Positions 34,522-43,036 of a stretch of 64,000 nt of DNA are shown here, piece after piece. Positions within the stretch are counted from its first letter, which is position 1; each line of letters begins with the position of its first letter. Below the pieces are notes generated by a model. It saw nothing but the letters and a program-made list of their open reading frames with translations. It was not told the origin of the DNA and searched no databases. The DNA lies in NCBI RefSeq assembly GCF_036347135.1, contig NZ_CP108938.1, positions 9,920,001 to 9,984,000 of the forward strand. The letters are read 5' to 3'. Position numbers and translations under genes: made by a program. This DNA comes from Streptomyces sp. NBC_00775. Lineage in GTDB: Bacteria > Actinomycetota > Actinomycetes > Streptomycetales > Streptomycetaceae.

Positions 34522-35684
34522 GCAAGGAGCCCGTGGCCGTCGTAGGCATCGGCCAGACCAAGCACGTGGCGGCACGGCGGGACGTGTCCATCGCGGGACT
34601 GGTCCGCGAGGCGGCCGGGCGGGCCCTGGAGGACGCCGAGTTGACGTGGGCCGACATCGACGCCGTCGTCATCGGCAAGGCGCCCGACTTCTTCGAGGGC
34701 GTCATGATGCCGGAGCTGTATCTCGCGGACGCGCTCGGCGCCGTCGGCAAGCCGATGCTGCGGGTGCACACGGCGGGCTCCGTCGGCGGATCGACGGCCC
34801 TGGTCGCCACGAACCTCATCGCGGGGCGCGTCCACGGAACCGTCCTGACCCTGGCGTACGAGAAGCAGTCCGAGTCGAACGCCATGTGGGGCCTGTCGCT
34901 GCCGATCCCCTTCCAGCAGCCGCTGCTCGCCGGGGCCGGCGGATTCTTCGCACCCCACGTGCGCGCGTACATGCGGCGCACCGGCGCGCCCGACACGGTC
35001 GGCTCGCTCGTCGCGTACAAGGATCGCCGCAACGCGCTGAAGAACCCGTACGCGCATCTCCACGAGCACGACATCACGCTGGAGAAGGTCCAGGCCTCGC
35101 CGATGCTGTGGGACCCGATCCGCTACTCGGAGACCTGCCCGTCCTCGGACGGGGCCTGCGCGATGATCCTCACCGACCGGGCGGGGGCGGCCCGTTCGCC
35201 CCGGCCGCCCGCCTGGATGCACGGCGGCGCCATGCGCAGTGAGCCCACTCTCTTCGCGGGCAAGGACTTCGTGTCCCCGCAGGCGGGCAAGGACTGCGCG
35301 GCCGATGTGTACCGGCAGGCGGGTATCGCGGACCCGCGCCGGGACATCGACGCCGTCGAGATGTACGTGCCGTTCTCCTGGTACGAGCCGATGTGGCTGG
35401 AGAACCTGGGTTTCGCCGAGGAGGGCGAGGGCTGGAAACTCACCGAGTCCGGGGTCACGGAGCTGGACGGGGACCTTCCCGTCAACATGTCGGGCGGTGT
35501 CCTGTCCACCAATCCGATCGGCGCCTCCGGCATGATCCGCTTCGCCGAAGCGGCACTTCAGGTGCGCGGTCAGGCCGGAGATCACCAGGTCGACGGGGCT
35601 CGCAGGGTGCTGGGGCACGCCTACGGCGGCGGATCCCAGTTCTTCTCGATGTGGCTGGTCGGCGCCGCGCCGCCCGCCTCCTGA
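34518..35684 (+). CDS. Thiolase domain protein (second Ltp-like/acetyl-CoA acetyltransferase-like)
   Basis: 388 residues, same superfamily as the preceding protein but of a different subtype: HTAGSVGGSTALVATNLI, SSDGACAMILTDRAG, SGGVLSTNPIGASGMIRF, and C-terminal GHAYGGGSQFFSMWLVG. Pairs of Ltp-type thiolases next to a DUF35 protein are usual in actinobacterial CoA-catabolism clusters and may form hetero-oligomers (family knowledge). The ATGA overlap with the upstream gene indicates translational coupling. Last gene of the operon. Confidence 0.82.
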   Translation: MSKEPVAVVGIGQTKHVAARRDVSIAGLVREAAGRALEDAELTWADIDAVVIGKAPDFFEGVMMPELYLADALGAVGKPMLRVHTAGSVGGSTALVATNLIAGRVHGTVLTLAYEKQSESNAMWGLSLPIPFQQPLLAGAGGFFAPHVRAYMRRTGAPDTVGSLVAYKDRRNALKNPYAHLHEHDITLEKVQASPMLWDPIRYSETCPSSDGACAMILTDRAGAARSPRPPAWMHGGAMRSEPTLFAGKDFVSPQAGKDCAADVYRQAGIADPRRDIDAVEMYVPFSWYEPMWLENLGFAEEGEGWKLTESGVTELDGDLPVNMSGGVLSTNPIGASGMIRFAEAALQVRGQAGDHQVDGARRVLGHAYGGGSQFFSMWLVGAAPPAS

Positions 35685-35767
35685 AACCGTCCCCCTCACG
35701 TGGCCTGTCCGCCGCCCGAACCGATCGCTAGGCTGACGGCGGACGACGAACCGGGAGGAGCACGGAC

Positions 35768-36010
35768 GTGGCCGAAAGCACCATTGAGCAGCACCCGCTC
35801 GCGGGCTGGGACAAGCCGGAGCTGGACCTGAGCAACGCGGAGTGGCAGTCCAGCAGCCGAGGGCGGGGAGACGTCCAGATCGCTTTTGTCGAGGGCTTCA
35901 TCGCGATGCGCAACAGTGGTCGGCCCGAGAGCCCTTCTCTGATCTTCACACCCGCGGAATGGGGCGCGTTCGTATCGGGGGCGCGCGAGGGCGAGTTCGA
36001 TCTGACCTGA
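35768..36010 (+). CDS. DUF397 domain protein, without an adjacent HTH gene
   Basis: 80 residues. The DUF397 signature is clear: AEWQSSSRG, then VQIAFVEGFIAMRNS, and a C-terminal LIFTPAEWGAFVSGAREGEF. DUF397 proteins are normally encoded next to an XRE-family DNA-binding protein and act as the partner in BldB/AbaA-like or toxin-antitoxin-like pairs. Here the neighbours are the thiolase gene and a CGNR regulator gene, so the usual partner is missing. GTG start with GGGAGGAGC upstream. Confidence 0.85.
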   Translation: MAESTIEQHPLAGWDKPELDLSNAEWQSSSRGRGDVQIAFVEGFIAMRNSGRPESPSLIFTPAEWGAFVSGAREGEFDLT

Positions 36011-36026
36011 GCTGACAGCGGTCGGG

Positions 36027-36061
36027 GCCGCCCCGCCACCTGCGTACAGGGGAGGGGCGGC
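36027..36061 (+). terminator. Strong terminator after the DUF397 gene
   Basis: GCCGCCCC (36027-36034) pairs with GGGGCGGC (36054-36061), with an inner CCTG-CGTA-CAGG hairpin (36039-36050) in the loop. Confidence 0.75.
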
Positions 36062-36101
36062 TGCCTCGGCTGCGGCCCGGGACTGAGGGCCTCTCCGCCG
36101 T

Positions 36102-36136
36102 GCGCTAATGGAAGCCGCTGGATCTATCATTAGCGC
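36102..36136. promoter_or_regulatory. 9-bp-arm inverted repeat spanning the CGNR gene promoter
   Basis: GCGCTAATG (36102-36110) and CATTAGCGC (36128-36136) are perfect complements 17 bp apart. A -10-like TATCAT (36125-36130) lies partly inside the right arm, and the ATG at 36138 follows one base after the repeat. The gene may therefore be leaderless and autorepressed. Confidence 0.6.
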
Positions 36137-36137
36137 C

Positions 36138-36737
36138 ATGGACGACTCGATCAGCGGGGACGCCAGGCTCGCCCTGGACCTCGCGCTGACCATTCGGCAC
36201 GACGGTCACGGCGGTGTCGCCGACGATCTCACCGATCCCGCCGGGCTGACGGCCTGGGTCCAGGCGCACCCCGACGCCCTGCCGGGAGCCGGCCGGTTCG
36301 TCGCCGATCCGGTGACGCTCACCGCCGTACGCGACGTGCGCGCCGCCGTCCGCGCCCTCTTCGCGCGCGCCGTACGCCCCGGCGAGCCGAGCCCGGCCGA
36401 CGCCGCCCGGCTGCTGCCCGTACCGCAGGCCGTGGAGTGCCTGAACACGGCGGCGGCGCTCGTCCCGACCGTCCCCGTCCTCGGCTGGGCCGAGGACGCC
36501 GATCCCGTCGTACGGCAGGAAGCCGTGGGCGCGGACGCACCCCTGCCCGCCCTGCTCGCCCGAGCCGCCGTCGCCTTCCTCGCGAGCCCCGACCGGCAAC
36601 GCCTGCGCGCCTGCCACGCGCCGCGCTGCGTGCGGTACTTCATCAAGGAACACCCACGCCAGGAGTGGTGCAAACCGTCGTGCGGAAACCGCGCCAGGGT
36701 CGCCCGGCACCACGAGCGGCACAAGAAGTCCGCATAG
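36138..36737 (+). CDS. CGNR zinc-finger (ABATE-type) transcriptional regulator
   Basis: 199 residues. The N-terminal two-thirds fit the ABATE (putative stress-induced regulator) region; the C-terminus is a CGNR zinc finger with Cys159, Cys164, Cys178 and Cys182 (CGNR at 182-185), followed by the basic RARVARHHERHKK tail expected to contact DNA. The ATG at 36138 was chosen over an in-frame ATG at 36108 because a -10-like TATCAT lies just upstream and family homology starts here. The perfect inverted repeat overlapping the promoter suggests self-regulation. No target gene is evident. Confidence 0.82.
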   Translation: MDDSISGDARLALDLALTIRHDGHGGVADDLTDPAGLTAWVQAHPDALPGAGRFVADPVTLTAVRDVRAAVRALFARAVRPGEPSPADAARLLPVPQAVECLNTAAALVPTVPVLGWAEDADPVVRQEAVGADAPLPALLARAAVAFLASPDRQRLRACHAPRCVRYFIKEHPRQEWCKPSCGNRARVARHHERHKKSA

Positions 36738-36882
36738 GCCGAAGGCCGTTGGCCGACGGTTCCGGTCAGTAGTCGTCGTATGGGCGCGGCCGGGCCGCTC
36801 CGGGCGTACGCTGAGCTGCCTGTAGGTCACGGTGCGCACCTGCTCCCCGCGCCGGCTGCACCACCGTGGCAGGGGGTGCCCC

Positions 36883-39786
36883 ATGGGACAGCGCAGCGTA
36901 CGGAGCCGTCGGACGCTTTTCGAGCGTGAGAGTGAACTCGCCGCCGCCGAAGAGGCGTTGAGCGAGCTCACCGGAGTGCGCAGGGACGGTGGTGAGCCAC
37001 CGGAGCGTCCTCGCGGCGCGCTCCTCGCCTTCGCCGGACGCGCGGGCATCGGCAAGACGACCCTCCTCGCCGAAGTACGGCGGCGCGCCGCCGCCAAGGG
37101 CTGCACCGTGCTGTCCGCGCGCGGCGGCGACCAGGAGCAGGGCGTCGCCTTCCATGTCGCCCGCCAGCTCCTGCAACCCCAGCTCGCCGGGTCGTCGGAG
37201 TCCGAACTCCGGGCCTCGCTGGGGAGTTGGTACGCGATCGTCGGCCCCGCGCTCGGCCTGTGCGCGCCGGCCGAGGGCGCCCCGCCCGACCAGCAGGGCC
37301 TGCGCGACGGCCTCGACTGGGTACTCACGCACCTCGCGGTGCAGCGCGCCCCGATGGTGCTCGTCCTCGACGACGCGCACTGGGCCGACCCGGAGTCACT
37401 GAGCTGGCTCGCCGGATTCGCGCCGCGCGCCGAGGAACTCCCACTGCTGCTCGCCGTCGCCTACCGGCCCGACGAACTCCCCGACCACGCCGAGGCGTTC
37501 AGGGGACTGCCGGGACGCGCCGGGCAGCGCCCCATCGACCTCGAACCGCTCAGCGCGGCGGCCGTCGCCCGTCTCGTACGGGAGGATCTGGGCACCCAGG
37601 CCGACGACGCGTTCTGCCGCGAGTGCTGGGCGGTCACCGCGGGCAACCCCTTCGAGGCGGTCGAGCTGACCGCCAAGGTCCGCGACCGCGGACTGACCCC
37701 CACGGAGGCGGGGGCGCATCTGCTGCGCGACCTCGCCGCCGCCGTCAAGGGCAGCGGCCTGATCGCCCGCCTCGAACGCCTCGGCACCTCCACCGTGCGC
37801 TTCGCCTGGGCCTGCGCGGTGCTCGGCACCGAGATCCAGCCGACGCTCGCCGCCGCCGTCGCCGGCCTCGGCTCCGAGGAGGCCGCCGACGCCGCGGACG
37901 CCCTGCGCGGCGCCCGCATCCTCACCGGCCCGGTGACTGCCGGGGGCACGCTCGAATTCGTCCACCCGCTCATCGCCACCGCCGTCTACCGCGCCATTCC
38001 CGGCGGCGTCCGCGTCGCCCTGCACGGTCAGGCCGCCTGGTGCGTCATCGACGAGGGCCTCGGCCCGTCCGCCGCCGCCCGCCACCTCCTGGAGACCCAC
38101 CCCGACGGCGACACCTGGGTCGTCCAGCAGCTGCGCGCCGCCGCCCGCGAGACCCTCCGCGCCGGAGCCCCCGACGCCGCCCGCCGCTGTCTGGCCCGCG
38201 CCCTGCGCGAACCGCCGCCCTTCGAGGACCGGGCCGCCGTCCTGTACGAGCTGGGCTGCGCCTCCCTGCTCACCGAACCGGCGACCACGGTCAACCATCT
38301 GCGCGCCGCCCTCGAAGAACCCATCACCGATCCGGAGCTGCGCCACCACATCGTCTACCGGCTCTCCCAGGTCCTCGCCCACAGCGACCGCCTCGGTGAG
38401 GCCTCCGACACCCTCGCCCGTGAGATCCGCGTGACCGGCGACGCCCGGGTGCGGCTGCGCATGCAGTCCGAGCAGTTCATGTGGGACGCGTTCCGTTCCG
38501 ACGAACCCGACTCGCCCGCCCGCTCCCGCCGCCTGACCCGTCTCGCCGACCGGCTCACCGGCCGCGAGCTCACCGAGCGGTACGTCATCGGGCTGCGCGC
38601 CTGGGACGCCACCCTGCGCGGCGAACCCGCCCACATCGCCCTCCACCACGCCGAACGCGCCCTCGCCGGAGGGCTCGGCTGGGCCGAGGCCGACCGTGGC
38701 TTCGAGGTGCCCGTCCTGGTCGCCCTCACGTTCATGTACGCGGACCGGCCCGGGCGCACGGAGGAGCTGTTCGCCACCGGAATCGCCGACTTCGAGGCCC
38801 AGGGCTGGCACGGCGCCCACCTCTCCTTCGGCTACACCATCCTCGGGTACGTCCGCTACCGCCGCGGCCGGCTCGCAGAGGCCGAGGACTTCGTCCGCGC
38901 GGGCCTCCGGCTCGCCGAGCGGGTCGGGCCCGGCACCCCCGTCCACTGGTACGCCGTCGGCACTCTCATCGAGGTCCTGCTCGCCCGCGGCCGGACAACC
39001 GAGGCCGCACGGACCGCCGAGGACTACGCGTTCGAGGCGCCCTTCCCGGCCGCCGTGACCTTTCCCGACGCCCAGACCGTGCACGGCGAGCTGCTGCTCG
39101 CCCGCGGCCTCACCAAGGACGCCGCCGCCGAGCTCGCGGCCGCCGGCCGCCGGCTCGACCCACGCGGCATGCGCAACCCCGCCTGGTGCCCCTGGCAGCT
39201 CCACCTCGCCCGCGCCGAGAGCCACGACGCCCCGGAACGCGCCGTCACCACGGCACTCGAAGCGGTGAACCGCGCCCGCCAGTACGGCACCCCCTCCGCG
39301 ATCGGCCAGGCACTGCGCGCCGCCGCCGAGGTCTCCTCCGGCTCGGCCCGCGTCAAGTTCCTCGAAGAGTCCGTAGGCCACCTGGAGCGCTCCCCGGCCG
39401 CGTACGAGCTCGCCTGCGCCCTGGTCGCCCTCGGCACCGAGCTGCGCCGTGTCGGCCGCCCCAAGGAAGCCGCCGAACACCTCTACCGGGGGCTCGACGC
39501 GGCTGTCCAGTGCGGAGCCGACGGGCTGGTCGAGGAGGCCCGTGACGAGCTGGCGGCCGCCGGTCTGCGGCCGCGGCGCCTGCACAGCACCGAGACGGAC
39601 ACGCTCACCGCCCGTGAACGGGCCGCCGCCGCACTCACCGTCCGTGGCCTCGACACGGCCCGGATCGCCGAGGAACTGCACACCGACGAGCAGGCCGTCG
39701 TACGCATGCTGTCGGCGGTCTACCGGAAGGTCGGCACGGACCGTACGGGACTCGCCGCCGCACTGGGCGAACAACCGGCGCCGTAA
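36883..39786 (+). CDS. Large LuxR-family regulator with AAA ATPase domain (LAL type)
   Basis: 967 residues. N-terminal NTPase: Walker A GRAGIGKT (52-59) and Walker B MVLVLDDAHWAD (158-169). A long helical, TPR-like middle follows. The C-terminus (about 905-965) is a LuxR/GerE-type helix-turn-helix, LTARERAAAALTVRGLDTARIAEEL, somewhat divergent in the recognition helix (DEQAVVRMLSAVYRKVG). LAL regulators usually activate nearby catabolic or secondary-metabolism genes in response to a ligand sensed by the middle domain; no such target is adjacent. The ATG at 36883 lies just before the family start; the upstream extension looks non-conserved. Confidence 0.88.
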   Translation: MGQRSVRSRRTLFERESELAAAEEALSELTGVRRDGGEPPERPRGALLAFAGRAGIGKTTLLAEVRRRAAAKGCTVLSARGGDQEQGVAFHVARQLLQPQLAGSSESELRASLGSWYAIVGPALGLCAPAEGAPPDQQGLRDGLDWVLTHLAVQRAPMVLVLDDAHWADPESLSWLAGFAPRAEELPLLLAVAYRPDELPDHAEAFRGLPGRAGQRPIDLEPLSAAAVARLVREDLGTQADDAFCRECWAVTAGNPFEAVELTAKVRDRGLTPTEAGAHLLRDLAAAVKGSGLIARLERLGTSTVRFAWACAVLGTEIQPTLAAAVAGLGSEEAADAADALRGARILTGPVTAGGTLEFVHPLIATAVYRAIPGGVRVALHGQAAWCVIDEGLGPSAAARHLLETHPDGDTWVVQQLRAAARETLRAGAPDAARRCLARALREPPPFEDRAAVLYELGCASLLTEPATTVNHLRAALEEPITDPELRHHIVYRLSQVLAHSDRLGEASDTLAREIRVTGDARVRLRMQSEQFMWDAFRSDEPDSPARSRRLTRLADRLTGRELTERYVIGLRAWDATLRGEPAHIALHHAERALAGGLGWAEADRGFEVPVLVALTFMYADRPGRTEELFATGIADFEAQGWHGAHLSFGYTILGYVRYRRGRLAEAEDFVRAGLRLAERVGPGTPVHWYAVGTLIEVLLARGRTTEAARTAEDYAFEAPFPAAVTFPDAQTVHGELLLARGLTKDAAAELAAAGRRLDPRGMRNPAWCPWQLHLARAESHDAPERAVTTALEAVNRARQYGTPSAIGQALRAAAEVSSGSARVKFLEESVGHLERSPAAYELACALVALGTELRRVGRPKEAAEHLYRGLDAAVQCGADGLVEEARDELAAAGLRPRRLHSTETDTLTARERAAAALTVRGLDTARIAEELHTDEQAVVRMLSAVYRKVGTDRTGLAAALGEQPAP

Positions 39787-39795
39787 CCGGGTACC

Positions 39796-39820
39796 GCTGT
39801 CCCCAACACCGGGGAACAGC
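39796..39820 (+). terminator. Terminator after the LuxR gene
   Basis: GCTGT-CCCC and GGGGA-ACAGC pair with a single bulge over a 6-nt loop, 10 bp past the stop. Confidence 0.7.
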
Positions 39821-39888
39821 CATCTCCCTGGCCGCTCACAGGGGCGCCCCCGGGGCCCGCTTCACGCCCGTGCACGTACCATTGCGGC

Positions 39889-40386
39889 ATGTCCTTCCTC
39901 CGCCGCCGCAGCGCCACTCCCGCCGGGCCCGACTTCGACGTTCTGGCCATGGACCCGGGCGACTGGCCGGGCAATCTCGGTGCCGGCCTGCTGCCCGCGC
40001 CCGACGGCAGCTGCCAGGGCGTCTTCCTGCGCTACGACCTCTTCGGCGGCCGTGGTCCCGCGATGATCATCGGCAATCTGCCGGAGGGCTCCCCGGCCCG
40101 TGACATCGCCGAGGACGAGGTCCCCTTCGAGGTGGCCCAGCTCTTGATCGCGCTGGAGAACGAGGAGGAGGTCACCGTCACCGGCACCGAGGACATGCCG
40201 GTGATGCAGGGCGACAACCTCCTGATCGTGCGCCGCCTCAAGCTCTCCGAGACCCGCATCTCCTGCGTGCAGTTCGACCGCAGCGACAACGTACTGGTGA
40301 CCATTGCGGCCTGGGACCGCCCCATCACCGACGACCTGTACGCCCTGCTGAAGCCGCTGCCGGCGGAGCTGTTCCAGCAGAGCTGA
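39889..40386 (+). CDS. Conserved-looking hypothetical protein, 165 residues
   Basis: I do not recognise the family. It is an acidic, soluble protein with a short basic N-terminus (MSFLRRRS) and alternating strands (AMIIGNLPEG, EEVTVTGTEDMPVMQGDNLL, RRLKLSETRISCVQFDRSDNVLVTIAAWD). No signal peptide or membrane segment. It is a single gene between the LuxR gene and the convergent phosphatase gene, with its own terminator. The start ATG has no striking ribosome site. Confidence 0.6.
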   Translation: MSFLRRRSATPAGPDFDVLAMDPGDWPGNLGAGLLPAPDGSCQGVFLRYDLFGGRGPAMIIGNLPEGSPARDIAEDEVPFEVAQLLIALENEEEVTVTGTEDMPVMQGDNLLIVRRLKLSETRISCVQFDRSDNVLVTIAAWDRPITDDLYALLKPLPAELFQQS

Positions 40387-40397
40387 ACGTGACCGCC

Positions 40398-40446
40398 GGG
40401 CAAGGCCGGGATCCCGGGTGAACAGCCCAAGCCCTCGGCCTTGCCC
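40398..40446. terminator. Bidirectional terminator between convergent genes
   Basis: GGGCAAGGCCG (40398-40408) and CGGCCTTGCCC (40436-40446) are perfect complements. A second palindrome, CCGGGATCCCGG, overlaps the left arm and the loop. Confidence 0.75.
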
Positions 40447-40456
40447 ACCCGTTGCC

Positions 40457-42775
40457 TCACAGCCTGAGCGTGAACCAGGTGGTCTTGCCCTCGTCCGTGG
40501 GGCGCACACCCCAGTCGTCGGCGAGAGCGCGGACGAGGATCAGGCCCCGGCCCGACTCCTCGTCCTCGGCCGCCGGACGGGGCTGGGGCAGATGGGGACT
40601 GCTGTCGCTGATCTCGACGGTCAGATCGGTGGTGGTCCGGCACACGTGCAGGCCGATCGGCCCCTGGGCGTGCTGGACGGCGTTGGTCAGTACCTCGGAG
40701 AGAAGAAGCCGGGCGTCGTCCGCGGTGGTCGCGCAGTCCCATGAGGTGAGGGCCTTGCTGAGGAAGGCACGGCCTTCGGGCACGGACTCGGCAACGGCGG
40801 GCAGGTCCGTCGTGACGGACGACAGAGGCCCGTCGGGCAGCCGGGTGAACAGCAGGGTGACGTCGTCGTTATGACCCTCGGCGTCGGGCAGCAGGGCGGC
40901 CAGCACTTGGTCGGCGGCGTCCTCCAGGTCCGGGACAGTGACGAAGAGGGCCCCCAGGGTCGCGGTGAGCTTGGAGAGCTGGTCCTCGATGTCGGAGCCC
41001 GGCGTTTCGATGAGACCGTCGGTGTAGAGGACGAGCGTGGCACCGGGCGGCATGACCGCGGTGGACTGCTGATAGAGGACGTCGCCGACACCGAGAGGCG
41101 CGTTCACGGGCGCCGGGAGAGACCGGGCGCCGTCGCCGGGAGTGGCCACCAGCACCGGCAGGTGCCCCGCGGAGCAGACCGTCACCTCCCCCGCGTCGGC
41201 GGCGATGATGAGATAGCAGCACGTGACCAGCTGGTCGGGCACGTCCAGGTCCCCGACGACCGCCTCCAGGGCCTGCATGAGCTGGCGGGGCTGCATACCG
41301 GTCTTGGCCAGGGCATGCGCGGCGGACCGCAGCTGCCCCATCACGGCGGCGGCATCCAGACCGCGGCCCATCACGTCGCCGATCAGCACCCCGACCCGGC
41401 CGGCCCCCAGGGGGATCAGGTCGAACCAGTCACCGCCCACCCCGGCCCCCTGGGTGGCGGGCCGGTAGCGGCTCGCCGTGGAGAGACCGGGGATGGCGGG
41501 CGGCGTGCCCATCAGGCTGCGCTGCAGGGTGAGGGCGATATGCCGCTGCTGCTCGTAGAGGAAGGTCAGCTCCGCCTCGGCCCGCTTGCGGTCGCTGATG
41601 TCACGGACGATGGCGCAGGCCCCGATGATCGCGCCGTCCGGGGCACGGGTGGGCCACAGGGTGATGTCGACGTCCAGCAGGCCACCGCAGCGGGTGAGCC
41701 GCAGTGTCTCGAAGTGCTCGACCTTCTCCCCGTTGCGCAGCCGGTCCAGGAGTACGTCTATCTCGTCCCGGCGCTCCGACGGCGCCAGAAGCGACACGTG
41801 CCGGCCCACGACCTCGGCCCGCGAATATCCGTACAGCCGCTCGGCCGCCGCGTTCCAGTAAGTGATGTCGCCGTTCAGGGTCTTGGCGAGGATCGCGTCC
41901 TGGGACGATTCCACCAGTCCGGCCAGCTCGTTGATACGGGCTTCGGCGCGCTTGCGGTCGCTGACGTCGCGGACGGCGGCGGAGACGAGGAGGCCGTCGG
42001 TGGTTTCGAGGGGGCTGAGGCTGATTTCGACGGGGAATTCGGTGCCGTCCTTGCGGAGGCCGTGGAGTTGGAGTCCGGCGCCCATGGGGCGTACTTGGCG
42101 GTTGTTGGTGTAGCCGTCGCGGTGGTGGGTGTGGTGGGCGCGGAAACGGCCGGGGACCAGGAGTTCGACGGGGTGGCCGAGGAGTTCTTCGCGTTGGTAT
42201 CCGAAGAGGGCTTCGGTCTGGGCGTTGACGAGTTTGATGGTGCCGGTGTCGTCGACGATGACCATGGCGTCGGGCGCCGCTTCGAGCAGTCCCCGAAACC
42301 TTTCCTCCGCCGCCTTGCGGTCGCTGACGTCGCGGACGGCGGCGGAGACGAGGAGGCCGTCGGTGGTTTCGAGGGGGCTGAGGCTGATTTCGACGGGGAA
42401 TTCGGTGCCGTCCTTGCGGAGGCCGTGGAGTTCGAGTCCGGCGCCCATGGGGCGTACTTGGCGGTTGTTGGCGTAGCCGTCGCGGTGGAAGGTGTGGTGG
42501 GCGCGGAAACGGCCGGGAACGAGGAGTTCGACGGGGTGGCCGAGGAGTTCTTCGCGTTGGTATCCGAAGAGGGCTTCGGTCTGGGCGTTGACGAGTTTGA
42601 TGGTGCCGGTGTCGTCGACGATGACCATGGCGTCGGGCGCCGCTTCGAGCAGCCCGCGAAACCTCTCCTCCGCGCCTCCTGGACCCGCCCTGTGCTGCTC
42701 GATGTCGTACCGACAGTGGTGAGGGCCTGCCGCATCGGCGGGCCGAGTTGAAGTCTCTCCGACAAAGTCGCCCAT
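40457..42775 (-). CDS. PAS(x3)-SpoIIE-type PP2C phosphatase with HATPase kinase domain
   Basis: 772 residues. Three PAS domains (about 36-155, 157-276, 280-400) are followed by a SpoIIE/RsbU-type PP2C phosphatase (GGDWFDLIPLGAGRVGVLIG, SAGHLPVLV, LVLYTDGLIE) and a C-terminal RsbW-like HATPase (LSEVLTNAVQHA, SGRGLILVRALADDWG). Such proteins act in sigma-factor partner switching, dephosphorylating or phosphorylating anti-sigma antagonists in response to the PAS signal. PAS1 and PAS2 are near-identical 121-residue copies. The start is uncertain: ATG 42775 was taken; an upstream ATG at 42883 preceded by GGAAG would add 36 residues. Confidence 0.87.
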   Translation of the reverse strand: MGDFVGETSTRPADAAGPHHCRYDIEQHRAGPGGAEERFRGLLEAAPDAMVIVDDTGTIKLVNAQTEALFGYQREELLGHPVELLVPGRFRAHHTFHRDGYANNRQVRPMGAGLELHGLRKDGTEFPVEISLSPLETTDGLLVSAAVRDVSDRKAAEERFRGLLEAAPDAMVIVDDTGTIKLVNAQTEALFGYQREELLGHPVELLVPGRFRAHHTHHRDGYTNNRQVRPMGAGLQLHGLRKDGTEFPVEISLSPLETTDGLLVSAAVRDVSDRKRAEARINELAGLVESSQDAILAKTLNGDITYWNAAAERLYGYSRAEVVGRHVSLLAPSERRDEIDVLLDRLRNGEKVEHFETLRLTRCGGLLDVDITLWPTRAPDGAIIGACAIVRDISDRKRAEAELTFLYEQQRHIALTLQRSLMGTPPAIPGLSTASRYRPATQGAGVGGDWFDLIPLGAGRVGVLIGDVMGRGLDAAAVMGQLRSAAHALAKTGMQPRQLMQALEAVVGDLDVPDQLVTCCYLIIAADAGEVTVCSAGHLPVLVATPGDGARSLPAPVNAPLGVGDVLYQQSTAVMPPGATLVLYTDGLIETPGSDIEDQLSKLTATLGALFVTVPDLEDAADQVLAALLPDAEGHNDDVTLLFTRLPDGPLSSVTTDLPAVAESVPEGRAFLSKALTSWDCATTADDARLLLSEVLTNAVQHAQGPIGLHVCRTTTDLTVEISDSSPHLPQPRPAAEDEESGRGLILVRALADDWGVRPTDEGKTTWFTLRL
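41951..42676. repeat. Tandem 363-bp duplication encoding two PAS domains
   Basis: Copies 41951-42313 and 42314-42676 are adjacent and in frame, with few base differences. The encoded 121-residue units differ at about four residues (for example HTF/HTH and YANN/YTNN), which suggests recent duplication or ongoing gene conversion. Confidence 0.85.
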
Positions 42776-42983
42776 GCCCGCCCCAGGTGTGCCGCTTACC
42801 GTGATTCGGGCATCCCATCTCACATGGACTGCGGGTGCGGTTACATGTCGCTTACTGGCCCGAGCACGGCCGAAGCTGTCCATCGACAGCGCTTCCGGTG
42901 ACCGGATGTCATTGCCTTCGCCACCGGCAATTGCCGCTTCGGGACCACCGGCCGGATCGGCGGCCCGGCCGGAGCGACGGACA

Positions 42984-43014
42984 GGGCCGGGCCCGCGGCA
43001 AGCGGACCCGGCCC
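42984..43014 (-). terminator. Terminator of the amidase gene
   Basis: Thirteen-base arms at 42984-42996 and 43002-43014, with one G-U pair in the minus-strand RNA and a 5-nt loop, lie 22 bp beyond the amidase stop. Confidence 0.7.
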
Positions 43015-43036
43015 CGGCCGTCAACCGGTCAAGCCG

